From contig ML677343.1 in NCBI GenBank assembly GCA_007922305.1, positions 30,135,739-30,199,738 of the forward strand: a stretch of DNA of 64,000 bases, given 5' to 3'. Source of the stretch: Dermatemys mawii (Eukaryota > Chordata > Testudines > Dermatemydidae). Position 1 is the stretch's first letter, and each line of letters begins with the position of its first letter. Position numbers and translations under genes: made by a program. The notes beneath the pieces were generated by a model. The model was not told the DNA's origin. It was given only the letters and a program-made list of their open reading frames with translations, and ran no database searches. Below, piece by piece: positions 59,181 to 64,000 of the stretch.

Positions 59181-59449
59181 CAATCTCTATCAATCCAGCT
59201 GCACAGAGAAGGTTCCTGCGTTTGTTCGCAGGCAGAGGGAAGGAACTGCCTTTTAATCGCCTCATTTAGTGAGGCAGCCTAGGTTGTATGTCATGAGAAT
59301 TACAGATTCAGCAGTAATTGGCCAGATGTGGGGGCTACTCCGCCCCCCCCGGGGGTCATAAAGTGAACTCCCACCGTGGTGATTAACCCAGGAACAGGGC
59401 GCTCCCCGGCCATTGGGAAGGAGAGGCAATGCCTGCAGGAGGAGGGGGA

Positions 59450-59690
59450 GAATGAACTGTGTGTACACCTGTCTGGGTGTGCAAACATATATGTACCTCT
59501 CTTACATGTACCCGTTTGCATGTGTCTCCATGTGACTGTCTGCAGTTTGCACGTCCGTGCACACACATGGCTCTGAGTGTGCACGTGGTTTGCTTCTGTG
59601 GGCATGCACACACCTGTGTTTGGATTCACCTGTGTGGAGGGATGCAGCATGTGTCTGCACACCAGTCTGTGCACACGTGCCCGGTCAAAG
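59450..59690 (+). repeat. Degenerate TG/CA-rich tract
   Basis: Irregular GTGTGCA, CATGTGT and GCACACA words repeat without a fixed period. A similar tract occurs at 38540-38715. Confidence 0.7.
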
Positions 59691-60023
59691 ACCCCGGGGC
59701 ACGAAAGCTCATCTGCTTCCCGCCCATTACTCACCCTCCCCCCAACTCTCCCCTTGCATATCTGCGAAGGGAAGGGGCCCACGTGCGCGCAGACATTTGA
59801 TCAATTCAGCCGTCATGTATTTTATGAACATACAGATGGTATGGCATGGGCCAGTGGGAAGGTTTTACCTTGGGATAAGAAATTAACACTGGCAAATAGC
59901 AAATTTACTGCATGTATTTTCATTTTCCTAATACCAGCACCATCTGCTAGCAATTGGTGCCCCACATCCTGGGTTTTTTCTCCTCCTCCCCCTTCTCTTT
60001 TTGATGCACATGCAGCACAAGAT

Positions 60024-60278
60024 GCTGGTTTGAAGGAGCGAGGCGAGAATTGGGGGCGGGGGTATGGGCATGGTGTGAAATGGAATCTGGACCCGAACCA
60101 GCCATGGGTTTCACCTGGAAGTGATCGGGCAAGGAGTGCCTGCCCCTGGCAGGGCCATGGGAGCTGGCAGGGAATTGGCTTTACAAACCCAAACCCATGA
60201 CTGGTTCGGGTCCAGATCCCATTTCACACCATGCCCATACCCCCGCCCCCAATTCTCGCCTCGCTCCTTCAAACCAGC
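60024..60278. repeat. 88-bp near-perfect inverted repeat
   Basis: The arm at 60024-60111 (begins GCTGGTTTGAAGGAGCGAGG) is the reverse complement of 60191-60278 with about two mismatches in 88 bp; the spacer is 79 bp. No terminal-repeat or target-site duplication is evident, so it does not look like a standard transposon. Confidence 0.95.
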
Positions 60279-62489
60279 TTCTAACACAAGGCAAGAGGCG
60301 TTTCAGCCACCGGCAAAACCTGCCGTCACAAAACGTTAACACCGAGCCTTCCCAGTGCCGCAGCGAATGAGCCCGTTCTGCGTGACTCCCAGCACTGCCC
60401 CGCGGGGGAAAAGCTGCCCCTACCCAGTCTGCACCCAGCCTGGCAACAGGATCACACCAGGAGACCAATCAGCCCATCTCACGGCAGCAAACGACATCAA
60501 CCTGCCTTTGCAAACCTCGCTCTCCGGCTTGATGCATTCCAGGGCCAGATCCCCGACGGGTGCAAATCTGTGGGGCTCCTCTTACGCACCTGAGGATCTG
60601 CCCTGTTATGAGTCTCAGTCTGAAGCCTCCCTCTGGCGGCCCTGCCTGCTGGCAGCCAGGTACTGGCATCAGCCAAGCTACCCCTCCCCCACATGATCAA
60701 ACCAGGACTGGGGGGGTTATTTCTTTAGGGGTGGGGAAGGACGAGGGGCCATGTCTGAGGGGGGACGGGACCGAGTCTGCTTTGCCTACAAAGCAAATGA
60801 GGTCAGCAGAAATGTTGAGCAGACCTAAGACCCAGGAACAAGGTGTTATCAGAAGGTGCCTGTGTCTGAGCGAACACGCCTCCTGCTTTCAAAGCCCATG
60901 GCCATCTCGCGGAGCAGCTGGGACTCTTGGCCAGCGAGATGGGTGGCAGGGCAGCTGGCAGGCACCTTCTCCTGGACAGCGCCCAATACGGAAGGGAAAC
61001 GATTCTTCCCGGGCTGTAAAACCAATCAAAGGCCGGCGGTATCGCCGTGAACCTCGCCCGCACACCGAGGGCGAGGAGTGCACGACAAACCCAGCGAGAT
61101 TACAGAGCAGCTCCCCGAGTTGGCTGTCGAAGCAGCGCTCCCGCTGGGAGAGCAAACGCGCTGGGAGCGGGCAAGCTTTCAGCACAGCCGGCGGGGGCAC
61201 GCTCCCAGCTGGCTGAAAGCACAGACGAGTTGTCAGCAGGCACTTCTCACCAGCGGTCCCCTCCAGGAGGAAGGCGAACCGGATCCTTCCCTCGCCGTAG
61301 AATGGCGGAGGGAACCGGCTGCCCCAGGAGACACCTGTATCCCAGGGCCCACAGTCCGGACTCCCTCTAGCTTGGGGATCAGCCTGAGGCTGGTTTGGAC
61401 GGGATGACCCAGCTGCCGGGCGGTGAACTTTGCTTTGGGGGAGTCGGAGGGGACAGATTTCTGTCTCTTACGCTGACGAGGTGCTCGCAGCCTCTCCTGT
61501 CTCTCCAGAACAGAGCCCATTACGGACAGGCAGACTGCGATCTCGGCAGCTCTCTCAGCACCAAGAGCTGGCCAGGCTCCCCTCTTTGGGAGCCTGAATG
61601 GCCACTTACAAGGTAGCTGGAGGCACAGACTAGGATGGGTATGGCTCCAGTGCATTTATTACGGTGGCTGGGCCACGCCAGCTCCCTCCAACAACAGCTG
61701 CTGACGGCTAGCACAGGTGTTAACAAAAAAAACCTGAGTAGTGAATCACCAGGACTTCCTGGGCTTTAAAATACCCCAGGGGGACTTTTCCTCAGAAGAG
61801 TCAAAGCACAGAAGCAAGTCCCATTTCATCAGATTGCACCCTGGAGCTGTCTTCCTCATCCACACAGGGCACTGATCTGCCCTTCGGGAGGTGGACTTTT
61901 ACATGGAGGATGGGTTGACTGTTCCCGTGGCCATCTTGGGCAGATGGAAACAGAGACTGGTCGTAAGGCTCCATGGAAATGAAGCAGAAAACACTGCTGT
62001 GGTTGCCGGGACGACGCACAGGCATTGTAAGCTCTTCGGGGGTAGGTGTCTGTGTCCCTGCATGGCTGGGAAACCCCTAGTGATATCGGATTCCCCCAGG
62101 AAAGGGGGAAGTTTGGATGGCTTATCACTAGTCCCCAAAGTCCATTCCGCTCAAGGCTTTGGGGGATGGAGTTTGCCATTAGCACAAGAGCGGGAGCAAG
62201 GCTTTGATTTGGTCGGTTTTGATCGCTACGCAGGGTGATGGCTTTAAAGATTAATGAGGCATTTAAACATCCCCCGAAGGGTGGGAGGAACAAACGACAA
62301 CAAAAAATGAAGATGGGCCCCGCACACCAGGCTGGCAGGACGCTTGCCAAAGAGGCTGGAGTCTGAGCGGATGTGAGTTACAAAGAGAAAAGGCTACGGG
62401 CGGATGTCTCACTGGTTTGGTTTTTGGCGGGGGAGGGGGCGCAGGGGGAGGAGGATGTTCCTGCTGCTTTGCAAACCTTTTCAAAGCTG

Positions 62490-62600
62490 CCTCCTAAATC
62501 GCGCGCAGAGACAGGTAACACATTCATTATTGATGGATCAGTAGCTGAAGAGTGTAAATTACAGAAACAAACATGGAATAATTAGGGCATTAGAGGGAGC
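62490..62600. promoter_or_regulatory. AT-rich candidate regulatory island
   Basis: CATTCATTATTGATGGATCA, GTGTAAATTACAGAAACAAA and GGAATAATTAGGGC occur in unique-looking DNA. Weak evidence. Confidence 0.3.
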
Positions 62601-63928
62601 GTGGAGGGAGAACAGGGTTAGGCTTGGAGCTGGCTTTCATCTTTGCAGGTGCTCCCCCCGGTGGCAGCCAGCTCCATAGCCATTTTTCCATATGCCCCTC
62701 TCTGCCAGCCAGTTCTCAGCTGGGAGGCCTGCTGCAAAGCTCTCTCTCCCCCAAAACGAAGCCGCGAGGGGAAGGAAATAGCCTCTTTTTGGCAAGAGGA
62801 TTGGCGTCTCCTCCAGACCCATTTTTGTGTTTGAAAGAGGCCAGTGTGAGGGCAATACAGCTGGTGAGGCTGGTACCAGCCCATGCCACGGGCCTTTCAT
62901 GCACGCCTCGAGGATTTCGTGACAAGCACAGAACTCATCAGTCAGACTGCCGCGCTGTAATTAGGGCCAATTGAAAGAGAGAGTGAAATCTGTGAAGATC
63001 ACAGTGGGAAGCGGCTGTGATGAACACTGGCTTTGAAACAGCATTTTGTAGGCAGTAGACTACCCTCATCTTTATATGAAAGCCATCTTCCTGTCGCCTT
63101 TGCCCGGATCAGGCACACAACATGCGCGCACACACACAGAGAGATTTATAGTCTCTCTCGCTTTTCTAGGTCAGGGCTGATTTCTGGAGACAAAACAAAA
63201 GACGAGGTGTCAGCCGGTTATTTGTCATTCTGCGAGGGGGATCCTCCTCCAAGCTGAAGGGTTTTGGAAACCGACGAGAAAAATCGTTGCTCTGTGCAAC
63301 GTTTGTGGTTTCTGGTATTCAGTGAACAGCGAAAGCGGGAAAAAACGCCAACAGCACTTCCCTACCTAGAGCGCAAGGCCGTGGATTTTCATACGGCTTC
63401 CAGGCCAGACCCCTGACAAAGCACCGTCCACACACATTGTTCACACTTTGCCGGCTTCCTGCCACGCTGGCCTCCATCTGTAATGGGATGTTACGCCCTA
63501 CTGTCCTAAATGGACACTGCGGATGGGAAACAATTTCATGGGCTGACTGCTCCCAGGGTCACTTCCTTGAAGAGCGTTTCCGCCGGGATAAACTCGGGCT
63601 TCCCCGGGGTCACGTCAGCATGTCCCAATGCCAAGGGCTTGCATCGCATCAACAGGGGAGGGGCGGCCCAATACTGCAGCGACTGGCGATTAGACAGACA
63701 AATGCAACTCCGGCCTTTGACCTCCTGCTGACTCCAGGTGTGGGGCTCTCCAGGTCACCTGCATACCTGGCCCTGTCTCACTGGCTGATATACAGGTTAT
63801 AACTGTCTGGGAACGGGGGGGATAAGTGTTACGTGCCTCCACCGCTGTGTATTTCAATTGTGATGCCAGCTGCCGAGAACACTGATCCACAAGGAGCATC
63901 AGTGTCTGAGAAACTAGTGAGGAGAGGC

Positions 63929-64000
63929 AAGGGGTATGGTAAGGGGTATGGTAAGGGGTATGGTAAGGGGTATGGTAAGGGGTATGGTAAGGGGGTATGG
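63929..64000 (+). repeat. 12-bp tandem repeat running off the right edge
   Basis: AAGGGGTATGGT is repeated about six times, with a one-base insertion in the last unit. It is not the vertebrate telomere repeat. Confidence 0.95.

Larger units (their letters stand above)
45096..64000. other. Upstream of the GSE1 start exon; no protein gene recognised
   Basis: I compared the open frames on both strands with families I know and found none that is recognisable. The stretch holds a (GT)n/(GC)n tract (46038-46109), MIR- and CR1-type remnants, a 40-bp minisatellite (50383-50643), AT-rich candidate enhancers (56560-56780, 59040-59180, 62490-62600), a TG-rich degenerate tract (59450-59690), an inverted repeat (60024-60278) and a 12-bp tandem repeat at the right edge. 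It may be a 5'-UTR intron of GSE1 or 5' flank; the sequence does not decide this. Confidence 0.6.

Noticed and set aside
63929..64000. Possible telomeric repeat
   Set aside because: The unit is 12 bp (AAGGGGTATGGT), not TTAGGG.

Overview
This window is vertebrate nuclear DNA, GC-rich and gene-poor. Its interspersed repeats are sauropsid in type: several CR1 LINE fragments, some with 3' ends of the style common in turtles and crocodilians (for example the CR1 end near 42.5 kb), plus MIR-like and tRNA-derived SINE remnants. I infer a turtle or a close reptilian relative; species cannot be read from the sequence. Two 10-base N runs mark assembly gaps, both inside tandem repeats.

The only gene I can support is GSE1 (genetic suppressor element 1, KIAA0182), on the minus strand. 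Eight exons fit together in phase: 45011-45095 (start codon and Met-Lys-Gly), 30455-30673, 15433-15632, 6240-6412, 4646-4843, 3664-3855, 3245-3573 and 2193-2517. Together they encode about the first 547 residues of a protein of roughly 1,200. The C-terminal exons lie beyond position 1. The known protein is a nuclear component co-purified with the LSD1/CoREST/HDAC (BHC-type) corepressor. The part encoded here holds the Ser/Pro-rich N-terminus, a Tyr/Pro-rich middle, the long Arg-Glu coiled coil and a second helical charged block.

Region by region: 1-6.4 kb is a dense cluster of six exons; 6.4-15.4 kb and 15.6-30.5 kb are two large introns with CR1/MIR debris, microsatellites, minisatellites, two CpG-island-like segments (26.0-26.5 and 28.4-29.2 kb) and several AT-rich, homeodomain-site-rich islands that look like conserved enhancers; 30.7-45.0 kb is the intron separating Met-Lys-Gly from the main coding body; 45.1-64 kb is upstream sequence (5' flank or 5'-UTR intron) with no recognisable protein gene.

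I found no undescribed multi-gene system. The most unusual structures are an 88-bp inverted repeat about 98% identical (60024-60278), a tandem array of CTCF-like motifs interrupted by an assembly gap (37.28-37.40 kb), a UG repeat starting a few nucleotides after the donor of the 15.4-kb exon, and a second imperfect hairpin (32712-32807).
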